From the NCBI GenBank assembly GCA_027036135.1, contig JALVSY010000007.1, positions 128,880 to 192,879 on the forward strand: DNA of 64,000 nt. The letters run 5' to 3'. The position numbers were made by a program, and so were the translations under genes. The stretch comes from Pyrodictiaceae archaeon. Its GTDB lineage: Archaea > Thermoproteota > Thermoprotei_A > Sulfolobales > Pyrodictiaceae. Below are positions 43,235 to 52,552 of the stretch, in pieces (within the stretch, counting starts at the first letter, position 1; each line of letters opens with the position of its first letter). The notes under the pieces are model-generated. The model saw only the letters and a program-made list of their open reading frames with translations. It had not been told where the DNA came from and made no database searches.

Positions 43235-45286
43235 TTATTGGCGCCTCACATGTATGGAGTAGAAAGAATCTATACTCGCAAAGAAGCCTGGCGGCACCAG
43301 TGCTGTGCTCTCATCGCTCTCGATAACCGCTGGGCCCTCTATCTCGGCGCCTGGGCGTAGCTCTAGGCGCCAGTACACCGGTGTATCCACCCACCCTGTC
43401 TCCTCGAAGAAGACTCGTCTTGTTCTCCGAGGCTCTGGCCTATACGGTCTTGGCTCGCTTCTTGGGAGCCTTGGCTTCGGTATAGCACCTATAGCTACTA
43501 TCCTTGCGTTGACTATTGCTACTGGCTCGCCTCTCATATCGTAGCCATAGCGGGCTCTGTGCTTCTCGTGGAAGGCTTCCACGGCCTCTGCTATGTTGCC
43601 GCGGTAGGGGACTATGAGCTCGTAGGCTTGGCCTAGGTAGCGCATGTCTAGTAGCCTCGTGATCCTTATGTCTCCCTGCTTTACTCCCTCCGATACTAGC
43701 ATCTGGGTTGCCTCCTGCTCTAGCTCGCTGTATATCCTTTCCAACTCCTCCTCGGAGACCTCGTCTGCTCTCTTAACAACTGCTTTGTGGAGGTCGTGAC
43801 GATAATCAGTGACTAGGAGGCCTAGGGCTGAGAAGACTCCGGGAAGCGGGGGAACTATGACCTCCCTTACCCCAATCTCGGCCGCGAGGGCTGCTGCATG
43901 CAGGGGCCCTGCTCCCCCGAAGGCGTACATCGAGAACTCTCTTGGATCATGGCCCCTCTCAACGCTGACTAAGCGGAGCCCACGAGCCATCACGGTGTTA
44001 GAGATCCTTATTATCGATGAGGCTAGCTCAACTATATCCATCCCGAGTTTCTCGGCTAGCTTGGCGAGCGCCTTCTCCGCCAGGTCTCTGTGTAGCTTGA
44101 CTCTTCCACCAGCTAGCTCGTCGGACAACCTGCCAAGGACATAGTTGGCATCCGTTATCGTTGGCTCTGTGCCGCCACGGCCATAGCAGGCTGGGCCTGG
44201 CTCGGCTCCAGCGCTCACGGGTCCTACGCGGAGAGCGCCGCCGGGGTCTATCCAGGCTATTGTGCCCCCGCCTGCGCTGACCTCTGCTAGGTCTATGTAG
44301 GGGTACCTAACGGGGTACCCGGAGCCTCTTAGGAGGCGGCCCATGTGGACCCTGCCGCCTACCTCATACTCCTGCACCACGAGTGGCTCTCCGTTAACAA
44401 CTGTCGAGGCCTTCGCCGTGGTACCGCCCATGTCGAAGCCGAGGGCCTTCCCGATACCCATTAGCTTAGAGAAGTGGGCTACCGCTACTGCTCCTGCTGC
44501 TGGCCCGCTCTCGATGAACGCTGCAGGGTACCTGGTGGCTTCATCGCTGCCGGCTACGCCGCCGCTGCTCTGCATTACGAGGAACTTGCCTCTGAACCCT
44601 CTCCTCCTCAGCTCCTCGACTACTCTCTCTATGTAGCGGGCTAGGAGGGGCTTGAACAGCCCGTTTACCACCGTGGTACTTGTTCTCTCATACTCCTTTG
44701 GCTGGGGATCCGTCTCGTAGCTAGTGACGACTATTGCGCCTGGGCATTCCTCCTCTATTATCTGCTTAGCTCGATGCTCGTGGCTTGGGTTGCGGTAGCT
44801 ATGTAGGAAGCTTATTATGAAGACCTCTGCTTCCCGGCACCACTGCCTAGCTATTCTGCGGACCTGGTTCTCGTCCAGCGGCTCTAGCTCCGAGCCATCG
44901 GGGCCTATGCGGCCCCTTACCCCTATTCTCCGGGACCGTGGGACCAGGGGGGCTGGCCGCTGGAAGAACAGGTTGTATAGCTCTGGTCTGTTCTGCCTAC
45001 CGATCTCCAGGACGTCGCGGAAACCCTCATTGGTTAACAATACTGCCTTGGGTAGGCGTAACCCAACTTGCCCCAGGAAAGTATTGGTGCCAATGGTTGA
45101 GGCATGGACTATTATCTCTACGCTGTCCAAGGCCCAGCCAAGCTTCTCGATACCCTCTATTAATCCGCGCCACGGCTCCCTCGGCGTGGTGAGCACCTTT
45201 AGGTGTAGGATCTCGCCGCTCTCATCGTCGAAGCCAACTACGTCGGTGAAGGTACCGCCTATATCTGCTCCTATACGCCTAGCCAA
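43235..45286 (-). CDS. hyuA: Hydantoinase A/oxoprolinase subunit
   Basis: The 683-residue protein is the ATP-binding HyuA partner. The ASKHA-type N-terminus has RIGADIGGTFTDVVGFD, then GTNTFLGQ, VMQSSGGVAG, LGFDMGGTTAKAST and AEPGPACYGRGG, all family hallmarks. The end domain has the usual beta-rich pattern. It overlaps no gene but lies four bases from hyuB, forming an operon. It hydrolyses ATP during ring opening in the family. The pair suits amino-acid/peptide catabolism. Confidence 0.92.
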   Translation of the reverse strand: MARRIGADIGGTFTDVVGFDDESGEILHLKVLTTPREPWRGLIEGIEKLGWALDSVEIIVHASTIGTNTFLGQVGLRLPKAVLLTNEGFRDVLEIGRQNRPELYNLFFQRPAPLVPRSRRIGVRGRIGPDGSELEPLDENQVRRIARQWCREAEVFIISFLHSYRNPSHEHRAKQIIEEECPGAIVVTSYETDPQPKEYERTSTTVVNGLFKPLLARYIERVVEELRRRGFRGKFLVMQSSGGVAGSDEATRYPAAFIESGPAAGAVAVAHFSKLMGIGKALGFDMGGTTAKASTVVNGEPLVVQEYEVGGRVHMGRLLRGSGYPVRYPYIDLAEVSAGGGTIAWIDPGGALRVGPVSAGAEPGPACYGRGGTEPTITDANYVLGRLSDELAGGRVKLHRDLAEKALAKLAEKLGMDIVELASSIIRISNTVMARGLRLVSVERGHDPREFSMYAFGGAGPLHAAALAAEIGVREVIVPPLPGVFSALGLLVTDYRHDLHKAVVKRADEVSEEELERIYSELEQEATQMLVSEGVKQGDIRITRLLDMRYLGQAYELIVPYRGNIAEAVEAFHEKHRARYGYDMRGEPVAIVNARIVAIGAIPKPRLPRSEPRPYRPEPRRTRRVFFEETGWVDTPVYWRLELRPGAEIEGPAVIESDESTALVPPGFFASIDSFYSIHVRRQ

Positions 45287-45596
45287 AACACATGCACCCG
45301 GAAACTATGTAAATATAGCTAAGGCAAAATAGTATCACTGCTTATCAATAATGCGCTTTATTGTTTGAATCCCTGCTGCAAACGTAATGAATAATGGTAT
45401 CGTTCTAATATATTCTTCCACGAAGGACATGTTGTTGGGTAATACTGGGGCAGTGCTCTCTAGCCTATTTTTCAACAGAATAGGTTCGGGTGGGGGTGAG
45501 GGAGTGGTTATTAGGCATAAGCGCTTCTTCCCCGACGCCGCGCCAGTGATCACGCCGCGCGCTGCACCGCTAATGGAGCCCGGCATAGGCCTATGC
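45287..45596. other. Gap between hyuA and an ATPase gene
   Basis: About 310 bases without a secure gene. A minus-strand frame ending at 45335 closes with a hydrophobic segment (SFVEEYIRTIPLFITF, start ATG 45430, 31 residues), which might be a tiny peptide. I see no ribosome site for it and do not call it. Confidence 0.3.
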
Positions 45597-47009
45597 CTAG
45601 GAGCTGCCACTATGGGCTCGAACTCCATGGGGCGGCATAGGTGACTGTCTCTCCCTCTTTTTTCGCAGAGTCTTCATTATCAATGAGTAGTCAGCAACCA
45701 TCCTTGCCTCGTCGAGTGCTGTGAAGGGCTTATCTAGGTCCCTGATCCTCCTGGCCACTACTGCGTAGTAATTCCTAGGCCCCGTTAATCCTGTCTTAGA
45801 GCTTTTCTTCTCCAAGGCGCTGAGGATCCGCCTTGCCTCCTCTAGGTCTATGTTGCTCCACTTAGCCTCGATGAACGTTGTTGAGTCGCCGGGGCTTCGT
45901 ACAATCAGGTCTATCTCTGTGCCCCGGTGCCACCAGGGACCAGCCTCGTGAGGAGGTGTAGGCACTATTCCGAGAGAGTATAGTTCTCCTATATGGTCTC
46001 TGAGCCATTGCTCAAAGACTCTCGGGGCATAGCTCTCGGCAACCCTTCTTGCCTCGGCAACTATTTCGGGAGGGGTGCCTAGCTCTATGAGGCTCTTTAC
46101 CTTGGCTATGTAGCCGTAGTAGAACTGGAAATACGGGTCTCGTATCAATATTCTCTGGCCACGTCTATATCCAAGCGGCCGGATTCTCTCAACTATGTAT
46201 CTATGCGCGCTTCTAGGGTCTATGCCCGCTTTCTGAGCCGCCTCGCCTGGCTTCGTAGCGCCCTCGGCTATGGCTTTGAGTAATGCTGCATAGCTACGGG
46301 GCTCGCGTAGCTCCTGCCTTAGGAGCGAGGGTGCCTCCTCGAGTAGAGGGGAGCCAGGGGAAAGCACTTTCTCTAGGACATCGCCTAGGTTCTTGGAGCC
46401 GAGTGTCTGTGCTAGGTAGGCTGGGGTGCCACCGACTACACTGTATGAGAGGAGAGCATCTACTGGGTTCATTTCTGGCCAGAAGCCCCATGCCTCCAAG
46501 AGCCTTAGGGGCCGGAGTCTTATCTGAGCTGTTCTCCTCCCGTGGAGTGGGGCCCGGTAGCCTAGGAGCTTTTTCTCGAAGAAGGATACAGAGGAGCCCG
46601 ATAGGATGAGGACTAACTGGGTCCCGGAGAGCACTGTATCAATGCTCCTCATTAGCCTACTGGGGAGCGAGGGCTCGGCCTCCACGAGGTACTGGAATTC
46701 ATCAAGAACCACAGCGAGGCGCTCTCCGCGGCCAGCTATGGATTCTATTGCTTTTATAACATCGTCTCCTGGTACGTATATGCCTAGTTGCCTCCCAGTG
46801 CTCTCAGCGAACTCTCGGCTCAGCTGCTTATAGCTTAGCTCTGCCGCCTCGTAGTAGATGCCCTTGTGCCTCCTAAGCCATTCTAGTATGAGGCGTGTCT
46901 TTCCTACACGGCGTCTACCGTATATGATTACTAGCCTAAACCCTGGCCTATTCCACTCCCGCTCAAGTACACTAAGCTCAACCTCCCTATCAATGAAGGG
47001 TGTCTGCAC
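45597..47009 (-). CDS. Archaeal ATPase with DUF234 C-terminal domain
   Basis: The 470-residue protein has an N-terminal archaeal ATPase domain: YGRRRVGKTRLI is Walker A, LAVVLDEFQYLV is Walker B, LILSGSSVSF sensor 1. A winged-helix region (RPLGYRRGQRIL) follows. The DUF234 restriction-endonuclease-fold domain is near the end: GTEIDLIVRSPG and TTFIEAKWSN give the D-x-EAK pattern. Such proteins are common in thermophiles and of unknown function. Defence or DNA metabolism has been guessed. The gene lies 36 bases downstream of the RNA-kinase gene on the same strand, so both may be co-expressed. Confidence 0.88.
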   Translation of the reverse strand: MQTPFIDREVELSVLEREWNRPGFRLVIIYGRRRVGKTRLILEWLRRHKGIYYEAAELSYKQLSREFAESTGRQLGIYVPGDDVIKAIESIAGRGERLAVVLDEFQYLVEAEPSLPSRLMRSIDTVLSGTQLVLILSGSSVSFFEKKLLGYRAPLHGRRTAQIRLRPLRLLEAWGFWPEMNPVDALLSYSVVGGTPAYLAQTLGSKNLGDVLEKVLSPGSPLLEEAPSLLRQELREPRSYAALLKAIAEGATKPGEAAQKAGIDPRSAHRYIVERIRPLGYRRGQRILIRDPYFQFYYGYIAKVKSLIELGTPPEIVAEARRVAESYAPRVFEQWLRDHIGELYSLGIVPTPPHEAGPWWHRGTEIDLIVRSPGDSTTFIEAKWSNIDLEEARRILSALEKKSSKTGLTGPRNYYAVVARRIRDLDKPFTALDEARMVADYSLIMKTLRKKRERQSPMPPHGVRAHSGSS

Positions 47010-47044
47010 AGCGTACCCTAGTATTCGTATCCAGTTACGCGTAC

Positions 47045-48277
47045 CTAGATACGCTTAGCTCTCAGCGATCTACGCCTAGTCTCTAAGGCCTCTGGGAAAG
47101 GCGCTGGCTGGTAGTGCTCCTCGCTATAGTCATCGCGTATCCTCACCCAGCCGAGAAGTACTAAGCGAACATTATCGGTGCTAATCCCTTTATTCCCAGC
47201 GGGTCTAAGGACTATCTTTTCACCAGGTATGTCTAGATCCTCCACCACTGCCAGGGTGTCACCGTCATTGCTCCTAATGCCTGCTAGTAGGCCCCTAGCC
47301 CAGCCGGGGCGCAGCCACCGAGCCGGGGCATCTGGTCTTCGACGAGACTCTATGAAGACGGTGTTTGTACACGTATAGATTACTTCTTCGCTACTGATAC
47401 TGTATGGGCACAGATGAGCAGCTGGGACTCCTCGCAGCACTATGGGCTTGCTCGCGGAGAAGAGCGAGGCGTAGAGGCGCTGGCGATAGGCTCGCCTATC
47501 GCCTCGACTCCGCAGCCTAACAAGCTCCGGCGGCACACTAGGCGCTCTAACAACATCTACTCCTAGGCCGCTGAGCTCCCTTGCCAATCTCTCCTGGCCC
47601 AGCACTATAACAGTGTCTGGCTCCACAGCCTCTACCAGTGCGCGCTTGTACACAACACCCCTATGGGTTACGAAGCCATCGGTATCCATAACGTATTCTC
47701 TGCACTCACGGGCCGCGCGAGTAGTAGCTGCTATGACCAGGTCTATTACCTTCTCGGCCGAGACATGGCCGACAAAGAACCCCTTACTAGGGACGAGGTC
47801 TTGTAGGGACAAAACGTGCCCATCGCCGGGAGGGGCCAGGGACACCATGCCCGGGGTACCGAACTCGTTCTGGCCTACATCAGCCTCCACCACGCATAGT
47901 CTCAGAGCATTGCGTAGCCAGGTGCTCAGCGTAGACTTCCCGGACTCTGGTGCGCCGACGACTACTATACGCCTAGACCCGGTTTCCTCAAGCTCCTTAA
48001 CCACTCTTTGCCACTCCTCTACAAGCTCGTACCCCTTCTCAACCAGCCTATAGGCGCCATTAGCTCCGAGCCCTAAGCAGAGCCTGGAATCCTCCAAAGC
48101 GTATAGAGATGATCCGCGCTCACCCCTAACAATTATCTCGGCCCCGCCTTCCAGCACAAAACCGGTCGCCATGAAGGAGCCGCGCTCAATAACCACCTTC
48201 GCGGGGCCACTAACCCATACACCACTGCCCCTGGCTACCTCAATGCACTCCATGGCGCGTGCCCCGCTCACGCCCAT
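47045..48277 (-). CDS. Clp1/Grc3-type polynucleotide 5'-kinase
   Basis: The protein of about 410 residues has a Clp1/Grc3 kinase core: VVVGAPESGKSTLSTWL (Walker A), VEADVGQNEFGTPGMV and FFVGHVSAEK are characteristic of RNA 5'-hydroxyl kinases in archaea and eukaryotes. The enzyme phosphorylates 5'-OH ends of RNA or DNA, useful in tRNA/rRNA processing. The frame is open to 48427, but the first 50 residues look unlike the family. ATG 48277 or ATG 48253 (MECIEVARGSG) fits better. A TATA-like TTTTATCT is near 48375. It may be co-transcribed with the ATPase gene downstream. Confidence 0.85.
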   Translation of the reverse strand: MGVSGARAMECIEVARGSGVWVSGPAKVVIERGSFMATGFVLEGGAEIIVRGERGSSLYALEDSRLCLGLGANGAYRLVEKGYELVEEWQRVVKELEETGSRRIVVVGAPESGKSTLSTWLRNALRLCVVEADVGQNEFGTPGMVSLAPPGDGHVLSLQDLVPSKGFFVGHVSAEKVIDLVIAATTRAARECREYVMDTDGFVTHRGVVYKRALVEAVEPDTVIVLGQERLARELSGLGVDVVRAPSVPPELVRLRSRGDRRAYRQRLYASLFSASKPIVLRGVPAAHLCPYSISSEEVIYTCTNTVFIESRRRPDAPARWLRPGWARGLLAGIRSNDGDTLAVVEDLDIPGEKIVLRPAGNKGISTDNVRLVLLGWVRIRDDYSEEHYQPAPFPEALETRRRSLRAKRI

Positions 48278-48483
48278 AATGCACCGAAGTGAATCCAAAA
48301 GCCTAATGGGTGCTTCCCTCCTACAGGGTTCTCGTAATGTTTCTGGAAAGAACTGGGAGAACACGGGGAGAAAGATAAAACATAGTAAGACCCTAGTATA
48401 GCCCCCGGGAGACCCACCCCAGACCACAGAGACCTAGCAGAGCAACGAGTACCTCGTGGGGTGCGCGTGTCTTGGCTTTACTC

Positions 48484-48690
48484 ATGGCGGCTCGTAGAGA
48501 GGAACACATAGTGGGCAAGTACAAAATAACCATACTCTATGACCACGAGGGTAAGCCGATAGGTGCCCTCATAGAAGGCGGGAGACTAACAAAAACACTC
48601 TATATCGCTGCAAAGGAGCGAGCTACTCCACGCCTACCAAGACAGGTGCTAAAGTTCCTCGCCAAGCACGGCTTCAACGTAAAAGCCTAG
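48484..48690 (+). CDS. Small hypothetical protein (68 aa)
   Basis: This short basic protein begins MAARREEHIVGKYKITILYD and ends with a helix (LPRQVLKFLAKHGFNVKA). Strand-strand-helix pattern suggests a small folded domain. ATG 48484 is chosen; a TTG at 48472 is an alternative. It is divergent to the RNA-kinase gene. There is no known family by eye and no membrane part. Confidence 0.5.
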   Translation: MAARREEHIVGKYKITILYDHEGKPIGALIEGGRLTKTLYIAAKERATPRLPRQVLKFLAKHGFNVKA

Positions 48691-48809
48691 AGGCGGCTCG
48701 GCCGTCGGGGCTCTATTCATCGGCTCCGAGGGCCTCGATTCAACGAAAAAGCCTCCTCACAGCCCACTTTCTCCCGATTTCTCCTCGCCCCCTAGCTCAG
48801 TGCCTAGCA

Positions 48810-49619
48810 CTAAGGAACTTGTTCTACCTCGATTCCCTGGTGATCTACGTAGCCTTCTTTAGTAATTGTACCTAGTCCCGACCTGTTTGCCTCAAACCCG
48901 GGACTGCCGAGGAAGAGTTGCTCGAGTTCCTTAGCTAGCTTCTCGGGCTTTGTCTCGGTGCTACGTATCACTGATGAACCGTCTCGGCTGAACCAGTAGA
49001 TTCTCGAGTAATGGCTCGTTATGAGTACTCTAACGCTCTCAGAGAAGTCCTTTTTATCAGCGACTAGTATAAGGTTCTCGATTAAACTTAGCCTATGTGT
49101 AGCATAGCCTGCTACAACGTACCCGTAGTCCTCGAGTACATTAGCCGCCTTCGCAGCTGAGTGGTCAATGAGCTTACTCATACCCATCTTTGACAAGGGA
49201 AGCAAGTTGCCATAGCCTAGCCTGTAGCTTCTCTTCTCCGAGCCCATAGTTACATGGAGTAGTGCTGGCATGTAGCCTGGTTCGACTACGAGCCTCCACC
49301 CTGTTGCTTCCTCGCTCTTTTCCTCGCGCATGTATATCCAGGGGTCAAATGCTATGAGCTCTATTAGTACTAGTTGTGTTAGGCCAGGAGGTCCGACGTG
49401 GCGACATCTAATGAAGAGCTTGTTGCTATGACTTATTGTCTCGAAGGCCTCGTAGGCTCCTATGAAGTGCGCCTTGTCGAGCCTACCCGTGCTCCTCTCG
49501 CAGTAATTCCTAACCATTTCCCTTGAGAACAGCCTCGTAATACCTATGACGACGTAGTCCAATGACCCACTACCGAGTATTTCTAGCCTATTCTTATCCG
49601 GTTCTAGGCTAGCGCGCAT
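48810..49619 (-). CDS. Hypothetical protein downstream of a HEPN gene
   Basis: The 269-residue soluble protein has mixed beta and alpha segments, for example LDYVVIGITRLFSRE, HFIGAYEAFETIS, LVLIELIAFDPW and RIYWFSRDG. It has no known motif that I can see. It lies eight bases after the PaREP1-type HEPN gene, on the same strand, and its ATG is close to that stop. The pair could be an operon with a joint job. The position and size suggest a partner of the HEPN protein, but no evidence of toxicity or nucleotidyltransferase motif is seen. Confidence 0.55.
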   Translation of the reverse strand: MRASLEPDKNRLEILGSGSLDYVVIGITRLFSREMVRNYCERSTGRLDKAHFIGAYEAFETISHSNKLFIRCRHVGPPGLTQLVLIELIAFDPWIYMREEKSEEATGWRLVVEPGYMPALLHVTMGSEKRSYRLGYGNLLPLSKMGMSKLIDHSAAKAANVLEDYGYVVAGYATHRLSLIENLILVADKKDFSESVRVLITSHYSRIYWFSRDGSSVIRSTETKPEKLAKELEQLFLGSPGFEANRSGLGTITKEGYVDHQGIEVEQVP

Positions 49620-49626
49620 GAGGCTC

Positions 49627-50019
49627 TCACGCTCCTAGGAATTCTCCTAGCTTCTCGAGCAGTGATTCAACCCGCTTACTTATTGCCTCGAAGTGCGTCT
49701 CACCGCTAAGCCCTTCGCGCGAAGCTATAAACGCTGCCAACCCGGCATAGAACGCGTCGAGGACGATAACGCCTAGTTGATTAGCCGCGTCGCTGGCTAT
49801 GCCCCAGTACCAGTCTAGGCCCGAGCCCGGGGCAACACCCCTGCTTAGGGCATACGCCTCCAGGCCCAGCAGTACACTAGCCCAGAGCCTCCTGAAGGCC
49901 TCTGGGTACTCGCCCTTAGCTTGATGAGGCTTTGCGTGCTCTAGGCTATTCCGCGCAGCCTCTAGGAGGACACGTGGCTTCTCCTCCCCAGAGACCATGT
50001 CCAGGAGGAGACGGACCAT
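49627..50019 (-). CDS. PaREP1-type HEPN protein
   Basis: The 130-residue protein has the HEPN/PaREP1 helical plan: VLLEAARNSLEHAKPH, AFRRLWASVLLGLEAYAL and a long last helix with FEAISKRVESLLEKLGE. The ATG at 50019 gives this product. The same frame extends upstream to about 50090 with SVLLPETLLRALREEAERRG and TTPEAL, which matches the N-terminus of this family, yet no ATG, GTG or TTG occurs before it. A non-standard start, a sequence error or a frameshift is possible. A TATA-like TAAGTATA is near 50125. It is related to the gene at 15223-15594. Confidence 0.65.
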   Translation of the reverse strand: MVRLLLDMVSGEEKPRVLLEAARNSLEHAKPHQAKGEYPEAFRRLWASVLLGLEAYALSRGVAPGSGLDWYWGIASDAANQLGVIVLDAFYAGLAAFIASREGLSGETHFEAISKRVESLLEKLGEFLGA

Positions 50020-50253
50020 GAGAGCCTCCGGCGTGGTTCCCCTACGCTCAGCTTCCTCGCGTAGAGCACGTAGAAGCGTCTCCGGTAAAAGGACAGAGGA
50101 CAGTAGGCTGCACCCCCATGCTATACTTATTAGGAGCTACTCCCACCCTTATTTGCAGCGCTACTTCTTTCAAAAACCTTACCAACGGGTAACCCAGGAA
50201 TATAACTCGCTCAGCCACATATACTTGTAGTATGAGGAGAGGGAGCCCCGAGA

Positions 50254-50718
50254 ATGGCTAGAGCCATAGTACCCCTTGTAGCCCTATTAGCGTTAATAGC
50301 TCTAGTAATCTCCTCCTTCGCCAGCCTAGGCACCATATTGTCGCCTAAGCCGGGAGCTAGTACTACCTGTAGGCTTGGCCCCCTAAGAGCCAACATTGGA
50401 GCAAGCTACTACGATGACTCGCTTGTAGTTAGCTACGTTATTCAACCACCTAACCCATGCTACAAAGTAGAATCAGTAATTGTACACCAAACCGGGCTAA
50501 GCGGCAACGAGGCAGACATAACATTAATGATGAGGGCGACAGGGCCCGTGCCAGGGAAGATGTGTGTACAGGTACTACCGCCGCCAGTTACTGGCGAAGC
50601 CCACATAAATGTGCTAGGGAAGCCCTTGCTGGTGAGGATAAATATGGAGCTAACACTGGTGCTTGACAACGGCTCCGTGGAGCACTATAGCTGTACCGCG
50701 CTCATAAAGAACTCATAA
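50254..50718 (+). CDS. Secreted or membrane-anchored hypothetical protein
   Basis: The 154-residue protein has an N-terminal hydrophobic segment (about 5-26: IVPLVALLALIALVISSF) like an uncleaved signal anchor, then a beta-rich exterior domain with four Cys (TTCRLG, NPCYKV, KMCVQV, YSCTAL), which could make two disulfides. GTG or ATG start at 50254 follows GGGAGC. No family is recognised. It stands alone before moeA. Confidence 0.55.
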   Translation: MARAIVPLVALLALIALVISSFASLGTILSPKPGASTTCRLGPLRANIGASYYDDSLVVSYVIQPPNPCYKVESVIVHQTGLSGNEADITLMMRATGPVPGKMCVQVLPPPVTGEAHINVLGKPLLVRINMELTLVLDNGSVEHYSCTALIKNS

Positions 50719-50882
50719 AAGAGCAAAACAGGGGAGCCGTAACCCTGTGGGGAAGCAATCTTATACCTTCACGACTCCATACATCGCCATGAGGCACGTA
50801 ACACGTCCCTGGCCATCGTTTTTCAATGCTTCGCGCACTAGAGGAGCACAAGTCTCTCCGTGCCATTAGAGGTGTGTAATGC

Positions 50883-52175
50883 ATGGAGCAAGGCACTGTG
50901 CCCAGGTACTTACAGAAGCTAACCCCTGTTAACGAGGCACTCGAGATAATAAAGAAGAGGATTAAACCCATATCCGAGGCCGAGGAGCTGCCCCTTTGGC
51001 AGGCTGTTGGCAGGGTCTTAGCAGAGGATCTTAGAGCACCACACGATTTTCCTCCTAGGCCCAGGGCTGCTTATGACGGCTACGCTGTTCGCTCGGAGGA
51101 TACTCCTGGGAAGCTACGCGTCATAGGCGAGGCGCCTATAGGCCGGGTCGAGATAGAGTACCGCGTTGAGCCCGGTACGGCTGTGTATGTCTCTACGGGG
51201 GCGTATCTCCCGGAGGGAGCTGATACCGTTGTCCCCGAGGAGGCTGTGCGCCTAGAGGATGGTTACATCGTTATTGATAAGCACTTTGAGCCCGGCAAGA
51301 ACCTCGACCCCGTAGGCTTCTATGCCAAGAAGGGCCAAGTCCTTCTACCCAAGGGCTACGTGCTAACAGAGCTAGACATAGTGGGTCTACTAGACATAGC
51401 AGTGACGAGGGCAAAGGTTTACCGGGAGATAAGGGTAGGGATAATCGCGACTGGGACAGAGTTATTTGAGCCAACGAGCCCCGAGGAGGCAGAGAAGCGC
51501 ATACTCAGAGGAGAGGTAGCGGAGACAACGGCGAAGCTCATAGAGAGCATGATAAACCGCTATACCCCCTGGGCTCGCGTGGTTAGGAGAATACTATTAC
51601 CAGACCATATAGATACTATCGAGTGGGTGCTCCGGCGCCAGACAAGCGGCCTAGACCTAGTCATAATGACTGGTGGCACGGGGCCAAGCGAGGTGGATCC
51701 CTTCTACCAGCTAGCCGAGAGGATGAACGCGGAGGTGCTGTTCCGGGGCCTCTTCGTGAGAGGCGGTAGACCGACCTCTGCGGCGATCCTGCAAAACGGG
51801 GTCCTGCTCCTAGCGCTCTCCGGGCACCCAGTCTCAGCGCTACACGGCTTCCTAAGGCTCCTATACCATGTGCTCAAGCACATGGGCAATGTTGAGCGGG
51901 CAGGAGAGCCACCGATACAAGGCTACGCAGCGTTAGCCTCACCGCTTAAGTCAAAGAGGCCCGAACCAGTTAAGGCGAAGCTCTATTACCGTGATGGCGT
52001 GCTAGTAGCTGAGCCGTTGCCGCGGGAGAGACAATTATCCTCGGTCACGGTTAGCAACGTGGAGGCCGACGGAATACTCCTAGTCGATAAAAAGGAGTAC
52101 GAGCCAGGCGAACTAGTACCAGTAATGATATACCGAGAACCAGTACCACTACCAACAAAGGAGCAAGAGGGGTAA
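50883..52175 (+). CDS. moeA: Molybdopterin molybdotransferase MoeA
   Basis: The 430-residue protein is MoeA, which inserts molybdate or tungstate into adenylated molybdopterin, the last step of Mo/W cofactor synthesis. Motifs are RAAYDGYAVRSED near residue 60, GTAVYVSTGAYLPEGADTVV, VGIIATGTELFEP and VIMTGGTGPSEVD (MPT-binding region), then ALSGHPVSALHGF. Length is typical. Tungsten use is likely in hyperthermophiles (knowledge), not shown here. ATG start. The next gene is a GYD-domain pseudogene 50 bases later. Confidence 0.95.
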   Translation: MEQGTVPRYLQKLTPVNEALEIIKKRIKPISEAEELPLWQAVGRVLAEDLRAPHDFPPRPRAAYDGYAVRSEDTPGKLRVIGEAPIGRVEIEYRVEPGTAVYVSTGAYLPEGADTVVPEEAVRLEDGYIVIDKHFEPGKNLDPVGFYAKKGQVLLPKGYVLTELDIVGLLDIAVTRAKVYREIRVGIIATGTELFEPTSPEEAEKRILRGEVAETTAKLIESMINRYTPWARVVRRILLPDHIDTIEWVLRRQTSGLDLVIMTGGTGPSEVDPFYQLAERMNAEVLFRGLFVRGGRPTSAAILQNGVLLLALSGHPVSALHGFLRLLYHVLKHMGNVERAGEPPIQGYAALASPLKSKRPEPVKAKLYYRDGVLVAEPLPRERQLSSVTVSNVEADGILLVDKKEYEPGELVPVMIYREPVPLPTKEQEG

Positions 52176-52228
52176 CCCAGCAAGTACTTATACTATGAAC
52201 ATGCTTTTATTTACCTGGTGGGAAACAC

Positions 52229-52537
52229 GTGCCACTATACGTTATCCTATCCAAGCTAACCGATAAAGGCGCACAAACAGTTTTCAAGAAGCCGGAGAGA
52301 ATCCTAGAGGTGAACAAGGAGCTCGAGGAAATGGGGCTAAGAGTAATCCACCAGTACCTTGTCTTCGGTGACTAGGATTTCTTAAACATAGTTGAGGCCC
52401 GGAACAACGAAGCCCTCGCAGCAGCACTGATAAACCTGAACATAAGGGGCACTATAAGAACAACTACCTACAAGCTAATGAGCATCGACGAGTTAATAAA
52501 AGCGGTCAAGAAGACCGCAGAGAAGAAAGAAGACTAA
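52229..52537 (+). pseudogene. GYD-domain protein interrupted by one in-frame TAG
   Basis: From GTG 52229 the frame reads PLYVILSKLTDKGAQTVFKK, then LVFGD followed by TAG at 52373-52375 (codon 49), then DFLNIVEARNNEALAAALIN to TAA 52535-52537, in all 102 codons. This is a GYD-domain protein, a small dimeric alpha/beta family of unknown function. In homologous proteins an aromatic residue stands at the TAG position (G-[QRD]-[YW]-D), so TAC/TAT or TGG to TAG fits. Everything else is intact, so the change may be recent. Without readthrough the product is a 48-residue fragment. Confidence 0.75.
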
Positions 52538-52552
52538 GGAACTGATATTGCT

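Noticed and set aside
45600-45645. tRNA-like T-arm (GGGCTCGAACTCC)
   Set aside because: It lies in the 3' coding end of the ATPase gene and no other tRNA arms can be paired.
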